DNA of 35,305 nucleotides from Photorhabdus australis DSM 17609 (GCF_000711895.1 NZ_JONO01000050.1:1-35305); one strand, 5' to 3'. Shown: positions 15,152-24,821, counted from the stretch's first letter. The notes: generated from the sequence alone by a model not told the origin. Made by a program: numbers and translations.

Positions 15152-17284
15152 CTATTCTGAATAAGAGACCTTTAATGAGAATAATTCACCAAAAACTGGA
15201 AATATTTCTGCCTTTAAACCTTTATTATATCGAGATGATATATTCAACACTTCCTCTTTTTCATCCTGTGCTAATTTAGGCCACTCCAAAGTAATTGTAT
15301 TGAATCCCGGTTTAGTAAGAGAACCAGGAACTATTAGTTGACGATGAGACCATTCCGATGATGGCTCCATTTCTTCAAGCAATTCACCGTTAATTAAAAT
15401 CCTGACTTTACTCTTTTCGATATATTTCTTAACTCTGCTGGTAACTGCCATATTTAAATCACAATTACCATTCGTGATCAGCGTAAACGATGATGTTGGC
15501 CACCATGATTTAAAATATGGAACGTTTCTTCGCGTATTTAATTCAAGCTCTGCGGAAACTCTAATAACCGCACTAGCCCGCTCAATATATTGAGGCTCAG
15601 TCAAATCTACGCCGTATTTAAGCTGGTCAATATAACTCTTTTGATAATATTCTTTCAACACATGACCCTGACGACCGTACTTATTAAGTATTTCACAGAT
15701 TGCATCAATCGTTTGTGCATCTGCGCCTGGTGATGTTTGAGCAATATAAAAATCGTGCGGAGAATTAACAAGTTCAAGTAGCTTTTGCCCTGCTCGACTT
15801 AGGCTAAATCCTGCTCCTTTCTCACAACTTCTGGCTTTAATATAAAGCTCCATAACATCCAATATTTCAGCTGAGTATTGCACAGCTTTATCAAATAACT
15901 TAACTACTCGTCCTCTTTCCGCGACTTCATCAATCGGTCGATTGATATGACTGTTGTATAACGCAGTATAAAAATAAGAAACAGCTAAATCATATGAAGA
16001 GACATTTAAATCAATGTTTTCTCTTGCCATTACCTCCCAATTTACATCTGACTTATCTCTTCCATGATTAATTAGCCATTCTGCTACAGAAGACATCGCA
16101 ATTTTGAAACCTTCCGGTGTCATATGGCAGTAATCAACAAAAAGTGAATCATCTAACAGACTCGTCCCCAAATACTTAGCGAAATAATATTCTAGATCAA
16201 TAATTTTGATGCCAACGCTTTGTTGGAGAATACGCTCTTTAACAAATGAGGGAGTACTTGGAAGTGGTGTGACAAGATCATACATTAACGCATAACTGCA
16301 TTCTGCGTCTAAATATGGCTTAGCTTCTTCAGCGCGATTTAACGCAATCAAGCTATTAGCCACAATACGGTTAGAAGTCGCTGCAGTGCCACCATCAATA
16401 CCGATCATGCTCAAACCCAATTCTAAAGCTTCAACATACTGCCCACTCATTATTGCTTGTGATGCATGGCGATATAGTTCATACCACTCAGCGGTTTTGC
16501 CATTCCCCAGCCAATGAAGTGGCGTTTTCCGTTCCCAATCTACATAATTGGCTGCCGGTAAAGCAAAAATAAATTCAATACCGCTTTCCTTAGACATTGC
16601 ATCAATTCTATTTATCAATATTTCGGTATTCTTTTCCAACTTTTCCTTATATTCAACCGCCATTCCATTAGGACCTGAGTTTGCAAGTATATTGGCATAA
16701 CCTTTGCGTCTTTCCAATGGTGGATTATGTCCAAATAACACATCCCCAAACCAGTTATTACCCGCAAGGATAACTACATAATCCGGTTGTAATTGTAAGC
16801 TTGCCTGACAAGTTTCCAATAACCCACCTGCATTCATGCTACTTTTTGCAAGATCGATAACTTCCCATTCGATATCAGTATGCTGATTCAATAAATATGA
16901 TAATGTCTTGGCTGGCGTAGTATGAGGAGAGAAAAGCATGCCAAGCGCGACAGACTCACCGATAAAGCATACCCTTTTCACATTTTTTGCTTTATTCACC
17001 GTCAGTTGCTGTCGTGAACTTTCCCAAAAAATGGAGTCAGATTGCTCACGTCTGACAAAAGTAATTTCACCATCAATTTTCGCCGGATGCCATGTCCCGA
17101 TAGCCGTATATCCATCAATATTTTCACTGCATGCAGGAATATTATTAAAAAATTTAGCATCGTTGTTGTTTTGATCTTCACTCATTAAATAGATCTGAGC
17201 TAATCGCATCACTTCCAAAGCATCTTCTTTATTATCAGAAAGAAACGTTGCTAACTTTTCAGTATTAACGTTAGATTTATTCAT
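15152..17284 (-). CDS. SGNH-hydrolase-like protein, copy 2 (operon copy)
   Basis: A 710-residue paralogue of the 12522-14654 gene with the same motif set: GES (S111), AGNNW, DYCH (D384, H387). None of the roughly 52 substitutions touches these motifs, so both copies appear functional. AGGA stands 9 bases before its ATG. It begins 30 bases after the carbamoyltransferase stop on the same strand, so both are one operon. A carbamoyltransferase next to an SGNH hydrolase or acyltransferase suggests tailoring of a sugar or small-molecule product, but no scaffold biosynthesis gene is in view, so the substrate is unknown. Confidence 0.85.
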   Translation of the reverse strand: MNKSNVNTEKLATFLSDNKEDALEVMRLAQIYLMSEDQNNNDAKFFNNIPACSENIDGYTAIGTWHPAKIDGEITFVRREQSDSIFWESSRQQLTVNKAKNVKRVCFIGESVALGMLFSPHTTPAKTLSYLLNQHTDIEWEVIDLAKSSMNAGGLLETCQASLQLQPDYVVILAGNNWFGDVLFGHNPPLERRKGYANILANSGPNGMAVEYKEKLEKNTEILINRIDAMSKESGIEFIFALPAANYVDWERKTPLHWLGNGKTAEWYELYRHASQAIMSGQYVEALELGLSMIGIDGGTAATSNRIVANSLIALNRAEEAKPYLDAECSYALMYDLVTPLPSTPSFVKERILQQSVGIKIIDLEYYFAKYLGTSLLDDSLFVDYCHMTPEGFKIAMSSVAEWLINHGRDKSDVNWEVMARENIDLNVSSYDLAVSYFYTALYNSHINRPIDEVAERGRVVKLFDKAVQYSAEILDVMELYIKARSCEKGAGFSLSRAGQKLLELVNSPHDFYIAQTSPGADAQTIDAICEILNKYGRQGHVLKEYYQKSYIDQLKYGVDLTEPQYIERASAVIRVSAELELNTRRNVPYFKSWWPTSSFTLITNGNCDLNMAVTSRVKKYIEKSKVRILINGELLEEMEPSSEWSHRQLIVPGSLTKPGFNTITLEWPKLAQDEKEEVLNISSRYNKGLKAEIFPVFGELFSLKVSYSE

Positions 17285-17314
17285 ATTATTTTTTCCTAAG
17301 CACTTAGGTTTATG

Positions 17315-19087
17315 CTAGATAAAAGTATAAATAGCTTCTATAGCTTGCCCGGTAAATAGATCATTTGGTGCTTTAATAAGGCTAAATTCTCTTGCAGCCA
17401 TCTCAGAAAATGCTTCAGAAAGCATAGAGCGATCAATAATGAAATCTTCCAATACCAAAACATCAATGCCTGAATTGCCGAAACACCTTATCGCATCGAG
17501 TGGAGTACAAACGATGGGCTCTCCCCTAACATTAAAAGAGGTATTCACTAACATTGGGCAATTCGTTGCGTTATAAAACGCCTTCAGTAAAGAATGAAAT
17601 TTTGGATTCGTATCAGCGGTAACTGTTTGCGGTCGGCAGGAACCATCAATATGAGTAATTGCGGGTAAACTTAAATCGGACGTTACCTGACAAGTTTCAA
17701 GCATGAATGGGGTTGGGATTGATAATTCAATATGATTTGCCGCTTCCTCTTCTAAGATAGCTGGTGCAAATGGCCTAAATCCTTCTCTCTTTTTAACTAA
17801 GGCATTTAGCCGATCTCGCATAGAAGGATCTCTGGGATCAGCAATAATACTTCTTGCTCCTAAAGCTCGCGGGCCAAATTCCATCCGTCCTTGAAACCAG
17901 CCAATGACTTTGCCATTAGTCAGCATTTCAACAATAGTTTGCTCAAAACTTTCTCTATCTTCCCGGAAATCTAGAGCTTCAATCTCCATTAAAGTTAGCA
18001 TTTCCAATATATTTTCATTATTAAACTTCGGACCAAGATAAGGATTTGTAAATGGTTCGTTACTGTGTCGTTTTCCCGTTATCTCAATATGAGCCAATGC
18101 AGCTGCACCCAAGGCAGAACCAGAATCTCCAGCAGCCGGAGGAATAAAAATATTATTAAATAGACCTGTCTTACGGATAGCATGGGTGGCAACACAGTTT
18201 AGTGCCACACCACCTGATAAGCATAAATTTATGGAATCGACTTTTTCCCGCAGAGCACGAACTTGCTTGATGAGAATCTCTTCCAGCACAACCTGCAAAC
18301 TTTTCGCTAAATCCATATGATGTTGCAGCATCACAGATTCTTTCTCTCTTGGAGGAAAGCCAATCAAGTCGATAAAAGCATCCGTATACATTCGATTCAT
18401 TTGGCTAAAGTCAAAAAATTGCATATTCAGTTTAAAACTGAACTTATTTTCCATGCTGAACATTTCTCGCAACTTATCGGTATATATTGGCTTACCATAA
18501 GGTGCCAATCCCATGACTTTATATTCACCACTGAGTACTTTAAATCCCAGGTAGTTAGTAATAGAGCTATAAAAGAGACCGACTGAATTGGGATATTCGA
18601 TTCTCTCGAATAAATTAATACTATCGCCTTGCGCATAACCAAAAGTAGATGTTTCCCATTCACCTACACCGTCGGAAGTTAATATAGCGGCGTCGGTAAA
18701 ACCAGAAAATAGATAACTCCCGGCGGCATGAGCCATATGATGATCGTAAAATTTAATCTCTTTCTCATACCCTAATATTTCAGTGATATCACGAAATGGC
18801 TTGTGACAATCCAACCAATGAAGGCCATCGGTAGCAGAAAAGTTAAAATTGGAAGCGAGTTGCCTGGACAGCTTTTTATACGGATTCTCATAATAAGCGA
18901 CGCAGTCAACATCAGTAATATCAATCCCGCCCTCTTCTAAACAATACCTGAAAGCTCTAATTGGTAATCTAGAATCATTTTTAAGTCTAGAAAATCGCTC
19001 TTCTGAAACAGCTGCTACTAATTGACCATCACTGATTAGCGCACAGGAGGAATCATGGAAATTTGCAGAGATACCTATTATATTCAT
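17315..19087 (-). CDS. NodU/CmcH-family O-carbamoyltransferase
   Basis: A 590-residue protein. I start at 19087 (MNIIGISANFHDSSCALISD), the normal opening of the family; the ORF extends 14 codons further without support. The N-terminal Kae1/ASKHA-like part has DHHMAHAAGSY (115-125), TSDGVGEWE (137-145), LSGEYKVMGLAPYG (185-198) and CLSGGVALNC (289-298). The C-terminal YrdC-like part has GRMEFGPRALGARSI (400-414), DRLNALVKKREGFRPFAPAI and NTSFNVRGEPIV. Such enzymes move the carbamoyl group of carbamoyl phosphate to a hydroxyl, as in nodulation factors, cephamycin and aminocoumarins. It is intact and at full length, first gene of an operon with SGNH copy 2. The acceptor cannot be told. Confidence 0.92.
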   Translation of the reverse strand: MNIIGISANFHDSSCALISDGQLVAAVSEERFSRLKNDSRLPIRAFRYCLEEGGIDITDVDCVAYYENPYKKLSRQLASNFNFSATDGLHWLDCHKPFRDITEILGYEKEIKFYDHHMAHAAGSYLFSGFTDAAILTSDGVGEWETSTFGYAQGDSINLFERIEYPNSVGLFYSSITNYLGFKVLSGEYKVMGLAPYGKPIYTDKLREMFSMENKFSFKLNMQFFDFSQMNRMYTDAFIDLIGFPPREKESVMLQHHMDLAKSLQVVLEEILIKQVRALREKVDSINLCLSGGVALNCVATHAIRKTGLFNNIFIPPAAGDSGSALGAAALAHIEITGKRHSNEPFTNPYLGPKFNNENILEMLTLMEIEALDFREDRESFEQTIVEMLTNGKVIGWFQGRMEFGPRALGARSIIADPRDPSMRDRLNALVKKREGFRPFAPAILEEEAANHIELSIPTPFMLETCQVTSDLSLPAITHIDGSCRPQTVTADTNPKFHSLLKAFYNATNCPMLVNTSFNVRGEPIVCTPLDAIRCFGNSGIDVLVLEDFIIDRSMLSEAFSEMAAREFSLIKAPNDLFTGQAIEAIYTFI

Positions 19088-19420
19088 AGCGTTATACCCT
19101 ATTTTTGTTGGATTTAAGAATAAATACAAATCGCGTTACCATTTATTATTCTAAAGTAAATCACATATCTTATTTCCATTTATCGATTGCAATATTAACA
19201 AAATACTTTTATTAAAAAACAATAACATGCTACAACATATCAATACTCATTTAACCTCTATTTATTAAGATATTAAGACTATTAACACGCTCAAATGTAA
19301 TTATAAGAACGAATAATAAATTCGATTATATAAATTTATTTATATAATTGATTTCACAATAAAAATAACTTCTAATTTTTCACTTTATATAATATTTATT
19401 TGAAATTTATCATCTGATAA
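19088..19420 (-). promoter_or_regulatory. AT-rich leader of the carbamoyltransferase operon
   Basis: About 330 bases of very AT-rich DNA with no gene. It probably carries the operon promoter, but many TATAAT-like words make a choice by eye unreliable. This stretch is absent from the first operon copy, where an ERIC sits instead. Such AT content is typical of H-NS-silenced accessory operons (inference). Confidence 0.4.
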
Positions 19421-19743
19421 TTATAATTATTTTTATTGAACAATATCATTCTTATGCTAAAAATGTAAGCCTTGTTGAGTCAATTTTGTGATCATTATTA
19501 AAACAAAAAATTATAAATCATCACCATTTATCTCTTCACTTTACATAAAATAAAAGATGCTCTTCTTCAATAAATTAATATTAACTCCTTATTTGTAAAC
19601 AGATTAATAATCACAAAAATGATTAGTTAAATAAATCAAGTGAATTTCTATGTGAAATAATGAGCAGACCAATATTAAGTGGTCATTCAAGCAGTTTAAT
19701 GACTGAAAGCACATAATAAACCCACTTTAACGTGGGCTTTTTG
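19421..19743. repeat. Duplicated operon-upstream block, copy 2
   Basis: Counterpart of 14792-15100. It begins TTATAATTATTTTTATTGAACAAT and ends in a hairpin followed by CTTTTT on the + strand. No ORF. It defines the outer end of the duplicated unit. Confidence 0.75.
19721..19743 (+). terminator. Intrinsic terminator CCCAC/GTGGG with T-run
   Basis: CCCAC-TTTAAC-GTGGG followed by CTTTTT on the + strand, preceded by an A-run so that it may work in both directions. No + strand gene precedes it, so it could end a small RNA from the conserved block; on the - strand it lies far (over 200 bases) after the lactonase-like gene. Confidence 0.65.
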
Positions 19744-19819
19744 GATTAAATAATACTTTCACTCTCTGGCTATTTTTGGAAATGTTCCTTTTCTCTATAT
19801 TGAGTGACAGAATCTGGTT

Positions 19820-19942
19820 TATACCTGTTATCTTTCAAATTGCCTCTTTGTTGGCTGCACTCACCCCGGTCACATCGTTATCTATGCGCCCGGGGATCCG
19901 CTCCCTTGCCGTTGCGATACATCTTGAAATCTATTGAGTATA
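19820..19942. repeat. ERIC element, near full length (123 bp)
   Basis: Bounded by TATACC and GAGTATA, with core TTGTTGGCTGCACTCACCCCGG (reverse orientation to the 11515 copy) and a CGCCCGGGGATCCG variant centre. Confidence 0.88.
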
Positions 19943-19969
19943 CAAAATACCAATATTGACGGATTCGGT

Positions 19970-20761
19970 TCAATCATAATACTCAGGTGCTTTACGAAAT
20001 GTTGGCCAGATATCCGGATCATGCCCCGTTACCACAATCGCACTCGTGCGTTCGGCTAAATACCGTAACTTTTGTACCGAACGTACAGTTTCAACGGTAG
20101 AAGTGAGGAACCCAGGCAATGCACGTTCTTCCCAATGATCGAGAGTATAAGCAGCATCAATCGTTAGCAATAAGCTGCCACTGTTCGGCAAAGTGATCAG
20201 TAATGATTGGTGTCCTGGCGAATGCCCAGGAGTAAATATCGTTTTTAAAATTCCGTCTCCGTAGACATCAAACAAATCATTGCGTTCCCCATCCAGAAAT
20301 TCCCACTTCAACCCCTGACGATCAAAATCCTTGCGAATATAGCCACCAGCAGCAAACCAATCAGGCGTGTAGGCATATTCATATTCACGTCGTTGTACAA
20401 TATGCGTCGCATTAGGGAAGCGTCCTATTGCACCAGTGTGATCGAGATGAAGATGGGATTGCACCACATAGCGGATATCTGCGGGATCAATCCCCAGTTT
20501 TTTCACTTGCGCTACACAGCCTTCATCTTCACGCATTACCGGCCAGTAAATTTTTGCGATAGTTCCCCAATAGCCTTTAGGATCGGTTGCGGTTTCAACC
20601 GCATTACCGCCGTCAATCAGCGTATGACCCTTGGGATGCGTGAGTAAAAAAAACGGAATCGGAATTTCATAATCGGCGCCATTCCCCTGATTCATCTTAA
20701 TATTGTGAACCTTACATTTGATAGATCCGGTTTGCAGCATATATAAACGAATGTCTGACAT
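19970..20761 (-). CDS. Metallo-beta-lactamase-fold hydrolase, AHL-lactonase-like
   Basis: A 263-residue protein with the complete dinuclear zinc set: SHLHLDHTG with H103, H105, D107 and H108, then H180 in TPGHSPGHQS, D202 in TIDAAY and H247 in GHDPD. Spacing of H180, D202 and H247 matches that of AiiA/AttM-type N-acyl homoserine lactonases, and the opening LYMLQTGSIKC is also typical. No signal peptide, so a cytoplasmic enzyme that could open the lactone ring of quorum signals. Photorhabdus and Xenorhabdus are known for LuxR solos without LuxI, so a role against foreign signals is possible. It is a single gene flanked by ERIC elements. Fold certain; substrate inferred. Confidence 0.85.
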   Translation of the reverse strand: MSDIRLYMLQTGSIKCKVHNIKMNQGNGADYEIPIPFFLLTHPKGHTLIDGGNAVETATDPKGYWGTIAKIYWPVMREDEGCVAQVKKLGIDPADIRYVVQSHLHLDHTGAIGRFPNATHIVQRREYEYAYTPDWFAAGGYIRKDFDRQGLKWEFLDGERNDLFDVYGDGILKTIFTPGHSPGHQSLLITLPNSGSLLLTIDAAYTLDHWEERALPGFLTSTVETVRSVQKLRYLAERTSAIVVTGHDPDIWPTFRKAPEYYD

Positions 20762-20938
20762 AATAATGTTAACCTTATTTATCGGATTTGTAGGGTATTA
20801 GGGGGTAGAAGGCTTGCTGATGGAAGATAACTCGTCAATTTCTTTGGCCTCTACCAGACTGTTCATTAACAAACGCGTCTATTTCTTGACATCAACAAAT
20901 AACCTATTGATTCAACCAGTCAACTCTCTCAATACGCT

Positions 20939-21065
20939 TATACCCTTCATCTTTCAAGCTGCTGCTTTGTTGGCTGCGTTCACTTACCCCAGTCACCTAG
21001 TTATCTATGCTCCTGGGGAGGCGTTCTCTTGCCGCCGCTCTGCAACTTGAAATCTATTGGGTATA
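20939..21065. repeat. ERIC element, full length (127 bp)
   Basis: TATACCCTTCATCTTTCAAG at the left end, core TTGTTGGCTGCGTTCACTTACCCCAG..CTCCTGGGGAGG, and TTGGGTATA at the right end. It is fused directly to a further ERIC half. Confidence 0.92.
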
Positions 21066-21109
21066 TGCTCCCTTGCCGTCGCGATGCATCTTGAAATCCA
21101 TAGAGTATA
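21066..21109. repeat. ERIC half fused to the preceding full ERIC
   Basis: TGCTCCCTTGCCGTCGCGATG..ATAGAGTATA corresponds to the right half of the 19820-19942 copy. The left half is missing and replaced by the full ERIC, consistent with one ERIC inserted into the centre of another followed by loss of one side. Confidence 0.8.
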
Positions 21110-21200
21110 GTTACAAGCCCAAATAACAAAACCATGTATAGCTGGATATAAATGCCCAGGCAGGGACTGCGATATTAAATTTAAGGTTTGTACATAAGTT

Positions 21201-21233
21201 TGCCCGCTAATCAAAAAATCTGACTAACGGGCA
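21201..21233 (-). terminator. Hairpin downstream of phoA
   Basis: TGCCCG (21201-21206) pairs with CGGGCA (21228-21233), with further partial pairing inside around an A-rich loop. It lies 57 bases after the phoA stop. There is no good T-run on the - strand, so the terminator call is tentative. Confidence 0.45.
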
Positions 21234-21289
21234 GGTATAAAAAAATCTTATTCCCAATCTTCACTACTCAAAACATCATCTGGCAAAAA

Positions 21290-22732
21290 TCACTCTAATT
21301 CCATCGCACGACGTATAGTAAAATAGAGATCTGTCTGGTCAGTCAAACCAACAACATTCGCAGCCTGAGGGCCATAAGCAGCAACGCGGAGCTGAGTCCC
21401 TGTATGTTCCTGCTCTTCCCCCTCAGAATCACCGTAACTCACTGCCATCACTGAACCATCTTTGGTAATCAATGCTTGAGTCAGTCCTGGAGACTTCACA
21501 CCCGCTTCAATAATCTGGCTAGAATGAGCATGATCAGCCGTGACAATCACTAATGTATCACCGTGCTCACGCGCATACTTCAAGCCAACTTGAACCGCTT
21601 CATCCAATGCAACGGTTTCACCAATCTGCCCACAAGGGTTAGCTTTGTGATCCTGCTTATCAATAGAAGCACTTTCTACTTGCAGGAAGAAACCATTCTT
21701 ATTTTCTTCCAACAGATCGATAGCTTTCTCTGTCATCTGTGCCAAAGTTGGCGCATTAGGATTCCGTTTAGAGTTCACTTTACAACTCACAGGAGGGTTA
21801 TCAATATTACCGTGATAAACCGCTTTAGGCCCTTCCCAAGCAATATCCATATTACCTTCATGGAACAGACCCAATAGCGGTTTTTTCTGATCTGCTTCAG
21901 TAATTGATGCCAGTGACTTAGCATCTCTTACCAGCTGGTAACCCTGCTCTTGTGCCTGCTCTTCCAGCGTCCTACCTTTACCATCTCCAGCCATCGATTT
22001 CTGGGTGAAAACCTTAGCACCCCCACCTAATGTCACATCAGCACGAGCTACTAACAGCTGCTCTGTGATAGAACCTCGCCCATCATTTTCCAATGCATTC
22101 GTCGGACATTTTTCTGTCGTCTCTTTCGGACCATAACAACCGCGGTCGGTCACATGCGCATACTGTGCAGCTGGTGTAGCATCCTGCACTCTAGCCGTTG
22201 TGACATTACCTGTCCCTTTGCCATTCGCCTTTGCCAGCTCAAGCAAGGTTTGGTGATCTTTACCAAATACATCAACAGCCAATGCACCATTATAGGTTTT
22301 TATGCCAGTAGCCCAGGCGGTAGCAGAAGCGGCGGAATCAGTAACATAGTTAGGTTTATGAGTCTTTTTATCAAGAGAATAGTGTGTATATTGGCCAGTA
22401 AACGGCAAGGCATCAATGCCTTTGAAAAACCCACCAGCACCTTCTGCATAGTTACGGGCGATAGTAATTTCAGAATCACCCATCCCATCACCAATAAACA
22501 AAATAACATTTTTAGCTTTATTGTTATTAATTGCCGCCTTCAATTCCTCAACCTGATTGTGAGTCATACGACGAGCACCGCCAAATTCAGTAATATTGCC
22601 TTTTACCGCACGCCCTTCCACCATAATCTGGTTCGCCCCCTGATCACTAACCGCCAGCACCGGTAAGCTGCCCCCTGAAATTAAGGCTGAGATCATGACT
22701 GCCATCAAATTTTTTGTGTATTTTTTCAACAT
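21290..22732 (-). CDS. phoA: Alkaline phosphatase
   Basis: A 480-residue periplasmic enzyme. Residues 1-27 form a signal peptide (KKYTKN, hydrophobic core, VLA). The metal-binding motif [10 protein letters not shown] (79-88) and the nucleophile motif DSAASATAW with S133 match E. coli PhoA (D101-S102-A103). [12 protein letters not shown] and [14 protein letters not shown] carry further zinc ligands. It releases phosphate from monoesters in the periplasm. A Pho box and a -10 element lie 59-92 bases upstream, so PhoB control is expected. Length is normal. Confidence 0.95.
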   Translation of the reverse strand: MLKKYTKNLMAVMISALISGGSLPVLAVSDQGANQIMVEGRAVKGNITEFGGARRMTHNQVEELKAAINNNKAKNVILFIGDGMGDSEITIARNYAEGAGGFFKGIDALPFTGQYTHYSLDKKTHKPNYVTDSAASATAWATGIKTYNGALAVDVFGKDHQTLLELAKANGKGTGNVTTARVQDATPAAQYAHVTDRGCYGPKETTEKCPTNALENDGRGSITEQLLVARADVTLGGGAKVFTQKSMAGDGKGRTLEEQAQEQGYQLVRDAKSLASITEADQKKPLLGLFHEGNMDIAWEGPKAVYHGNIDNPPVSCKVNSKRNPNAPTLAQMTEKAIDLLEENKNGFFLQVESASIDKQDHKANPCGQIGETVALDEAVQVGLKYAREHGDTLVIVTADHAHSSQIIEAGVKSPGLTQALITKDGSVMAVSYGDSEGEEQEHTGTQLRVAAYGPQAANVVGLTDQTDLYFTIRRAMELE

Positions 22733-22790
22733 TTATGTTTCCTTGTTAACAAGCGATCGGAATAAAAACTAGCGTTATCGACTAAAAGGG

Positions 22791-22824
22791 ATACTAAACA
22801 AACTATGTGACAATTATGTGAAAA
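22791..22824 (-). promoter_or_regulatory. Pho box and -10 element of phoA
   Basis: On the - strand TTTTCACATAATTGTCAC (22824-22807) matches the PhoB box of the E. coli phoA gene in about 13 of 18 positions. Ten bases further TAGTAT (22796-22791) is placed as the -10, the spacing of PhoB-dependent promoters, where the box replaces the -35. Confidence 0.72.
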
Positions 22825-22837
22825 AAATACACCCAAT

Positions 22838-24403
22838 TTACCACTTTGCTACTAATGACCGTGTTCCGTAATACAACGTCTCACACCATGAAATATAATT
22901 GTGACCACTGGAAATTTCGCTGGATTCAACCGGATAACCTTTCCGCAATAAGGTTTCTTTCAGATGACGGTTGTTATGCAGAATGCTCTTTAATCCATTC
23001 CGAGCTTCAAGCAACCCTGCTTGTAAATAAAAACGAAGCGGTTTTTTCTCCGCTTTGGCAAACTCACGAATTAACCATTCGGGTGCTTCTCCCTTAGGCG
23101 CCCACCAATATGAACCAGACATACTCAGAACATTACCAAACAATTCAGGATGGTTAAATGCAACCCACGAAGATGCCAGCCCACCATAACTAGAACCTGA
23201 GATGATAGTATGTTCTGCTGGCGCTTTAATACCCTGCGTAGCCAGCCACGGCATCAACTCATTAGCCATAAATGCAGCGAAATCAGGATTGGGTGGTAGC
23301 TCTTGCCCCCGGCGTACATTATCCAGACTATCAACAAACACCACATACATTGGTGGGATCTTGTCCTCTTCAATCAAGGAATCAAAAAATCTATCGATAT
23401 AATACTGTTTACGGTAAATCACCCCGTCAAACAGCACCAACATGGCTGGCTGTTTCATCAGCATAACTGGTTGATAAATAGAAATTTCCCGACAATTCCC
23501 CAGAATCTTACTCTCAAACTGACAAACCTTAGTATTACCTTGAAAAGGTAATTGTTTTAAGCGTACGATATCACACAAAACCGGCCTTAACGCCAGCAAT
23601 GAATCGTGGTTAAACACATCTTCCGACACCTCTGGTACCACATTTTTATTCAATGGATCAGCCTGAGCCGTAATCAGAATCGACCTGCGTTGCTCATCAA
23701 CAGTGCCTTCAACTAGCGGTAGATCTGGTGCTAATTTATATTGCATCAAGGTATCTGACGGAATGATATAACTACGAAACCAGACATCAGTGTCTGCCAA
23801 ACGTGACATAGGATCATGCTCATGACTCGGTGCACCAAAAATAAAAACATTGGCTTTTGCTCCACGCCACAGGAAAGTCACACGTTTATTTTTGCTATCA
23901 TAGTTTTCAAGCAATGGCGCCCCATTATGGGTAATCTCCTGCCAGAAAGCTTCGGTTCCTTTTCCTGCTGTCACTTCAGCTTGCAGCTGCTTTAAGCGCG
24001 GACTTTCTGGTTGCTGTCCGTAATCATTATCCCTGGGAATATAAACTGGAAATGATAGCGTAAGCTGCCATAATCCTCCTGCCTTGCCCTTGGCCACTAA
24101 CCGGTATTTTCCAGCCTGAGGAACGGTAAATGCAATTGACTGGTGAGCATCTATCGGACTATCAGTGAAAAGTGTACGTATATGTTGTTGCCCATCCTTC
24201 TGAACCACTAATTTCTGCATGCCAAATACAACGCCACGCACATAATGTTCAGCCTGAATATTAAATTCGATACAAGCCATTCCCTGTGAATTAAAATTCC
24301 CTGTTACTACTTGCGGATTTTCTGTGGATTTTATCTGATAATACTCAGATACAAATACATTGAAAGAATTCATAAGAGCATATATCTCTATATTCTTTTC
24401 CAT
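22838..24403 (-). CDS. Fes-like (enterochelin esterase family) hydrolase
   Basis: A 521-residue protein, longer than E. coli Fes (about 400). Residues 30-120 form an extra beta-rich domain (AGKYRLVAKGKAGGLWQLTL), followed by an Fes N-terminal-like region (about 135-275; VTFLWRGAKANVFIFG, DTDVWFRSY) and an esterase D-type alpha/beta-hydrolase (about 295-521) with nucleophile elbow GSSYGG (S405) and H501 in SSGHNY. Fes enzymes hydrolyse ferric siderophore esters in the cytoplasm; other members cut different esters. No siderophore genes or Fur box are near it, so the substrate is open. The start is ATG at 24403 with weak ribosome binding; ATG at 24373 is an alternative. The phoA promoter sits just past its 3' end. 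Confidence 0.82.
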   Translation of the reverse strand: MEKNIEIYALMNSFNVFVSEYYQIKSTENPQVVTGNFNSQGMACIEFNIQAEHYVRGVVFGMQKLVVQKDGQQHIRTLFTDSPIDAHQSIAFTVPQAGKYRLVAKGKAGGLWQLTLSFPVYIPRDNDYGQQPESPRLKQLQAEVTAGKGTEAFWQEITHNGAPLLENYDSKNKRVTFLWRGAKANVFIFGAPSHEHDPMSRLADTDVWFRSYIIPSDTLMQYKLAPDLPLVEGTVDEQRRSILITAQADPLNKNVVPEVSEDVFNHDSLLALRPVLCDIVRLKQLPFQGNTKVCQFESKILGNCREISIYQPVMLMKQPAMLVLFDGVIYRKQYYIDRFFDSLIEEDKIPPMYVVFVDSLDNVRRGQELPPNPDFAAFMANELMPWLATQGIKAPAEHTIISGSSYGGLASSWVAFNHPELFGNVLSMSGSYWWAPKGEAPEWLIREFAKAEKKPLRFYLQAGLLEARNGLKSILHNNRHLKETLLRKGYPVESSEISSGHNYISWCETLYYGTRSLVAKW

Positions 24404-24490
24404 TTTCTTATCTTTATATATCTTTAACTACAGATCTTCAACCATTTCCCACACAGAATTATGTATCAAATCCTTATTTAATAATAAGGA
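24404..24490. other. Short AT-rich gap upstream of the Fes-like gene
   Basis: No gene. It presumably holds the promoter of the Fes-like gene; no convincing element could be fixed. Confidence 0.3.
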
Positions 24491-24595
24491 TATACCTAAT
24501 GAACTTCAAGATGCTTGAGCTGCCAGACGTAAAAATATTTAAATTCAACAACATAATCGTTTTTCAAACATGCACTTTGAAGTGTCTTGAGTATA
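24491..24595. repeat. Degenerate ERIC-like element
   Basis: The ends TATACCTAATGAACTTCAAG and GCACTTTGAAGTGTCTTGAG-TATA resemble ERIC termini, but the diagnostic centre is absent and replaced by AT-rich sequence. Confidence 0.45.
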
Positions 24596-24758
24596 AATAC
24601 TATTAACAATAGAATAAATTGCATATTAATTTTATTTATAAAATACAAACATGTTAAAATATTTAAAATAAACTATTCTCTAACGGAACGAAATAATCTA
24701 TGGATGTGTATAAAAAGAATCTAACGCGTTGATATGATCTCGGTAAAATTATTCCTCT

Positions 24759-24821
24759 GCGAGTGGTGTCGTGAAGACGCTCAAGTTTGATTTTTTGTTC
24801 TGATGTAATAAATATTTTCAT
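24759..24821 (-). pseudogene. IS630-type transposase N-terminal remnant
   Basis: Starting at the ATG at 24821 the frame reads MKIFITSEQKIKLERLHDTT, which resembles the start of IS630-family transposases common in these genera. Similarity stops after about 21 codons and the frame then runs into unrelated sequence. The remainder of the element is gone. Confidence 0.5.

Noticed and set aside
20814-21214. Short ORFs in the 20.8-21.2 kb gap
   Set aside because: They are translations of ERIC palindromes and change with element orientation; the same peptide appears at 24867-25058.
24663-24758. Downstream part of the 64-codon ORF with the IS630-like start
   Set aside because: After about 21 codons the similarity to transposase stops and the remaining residues look random.
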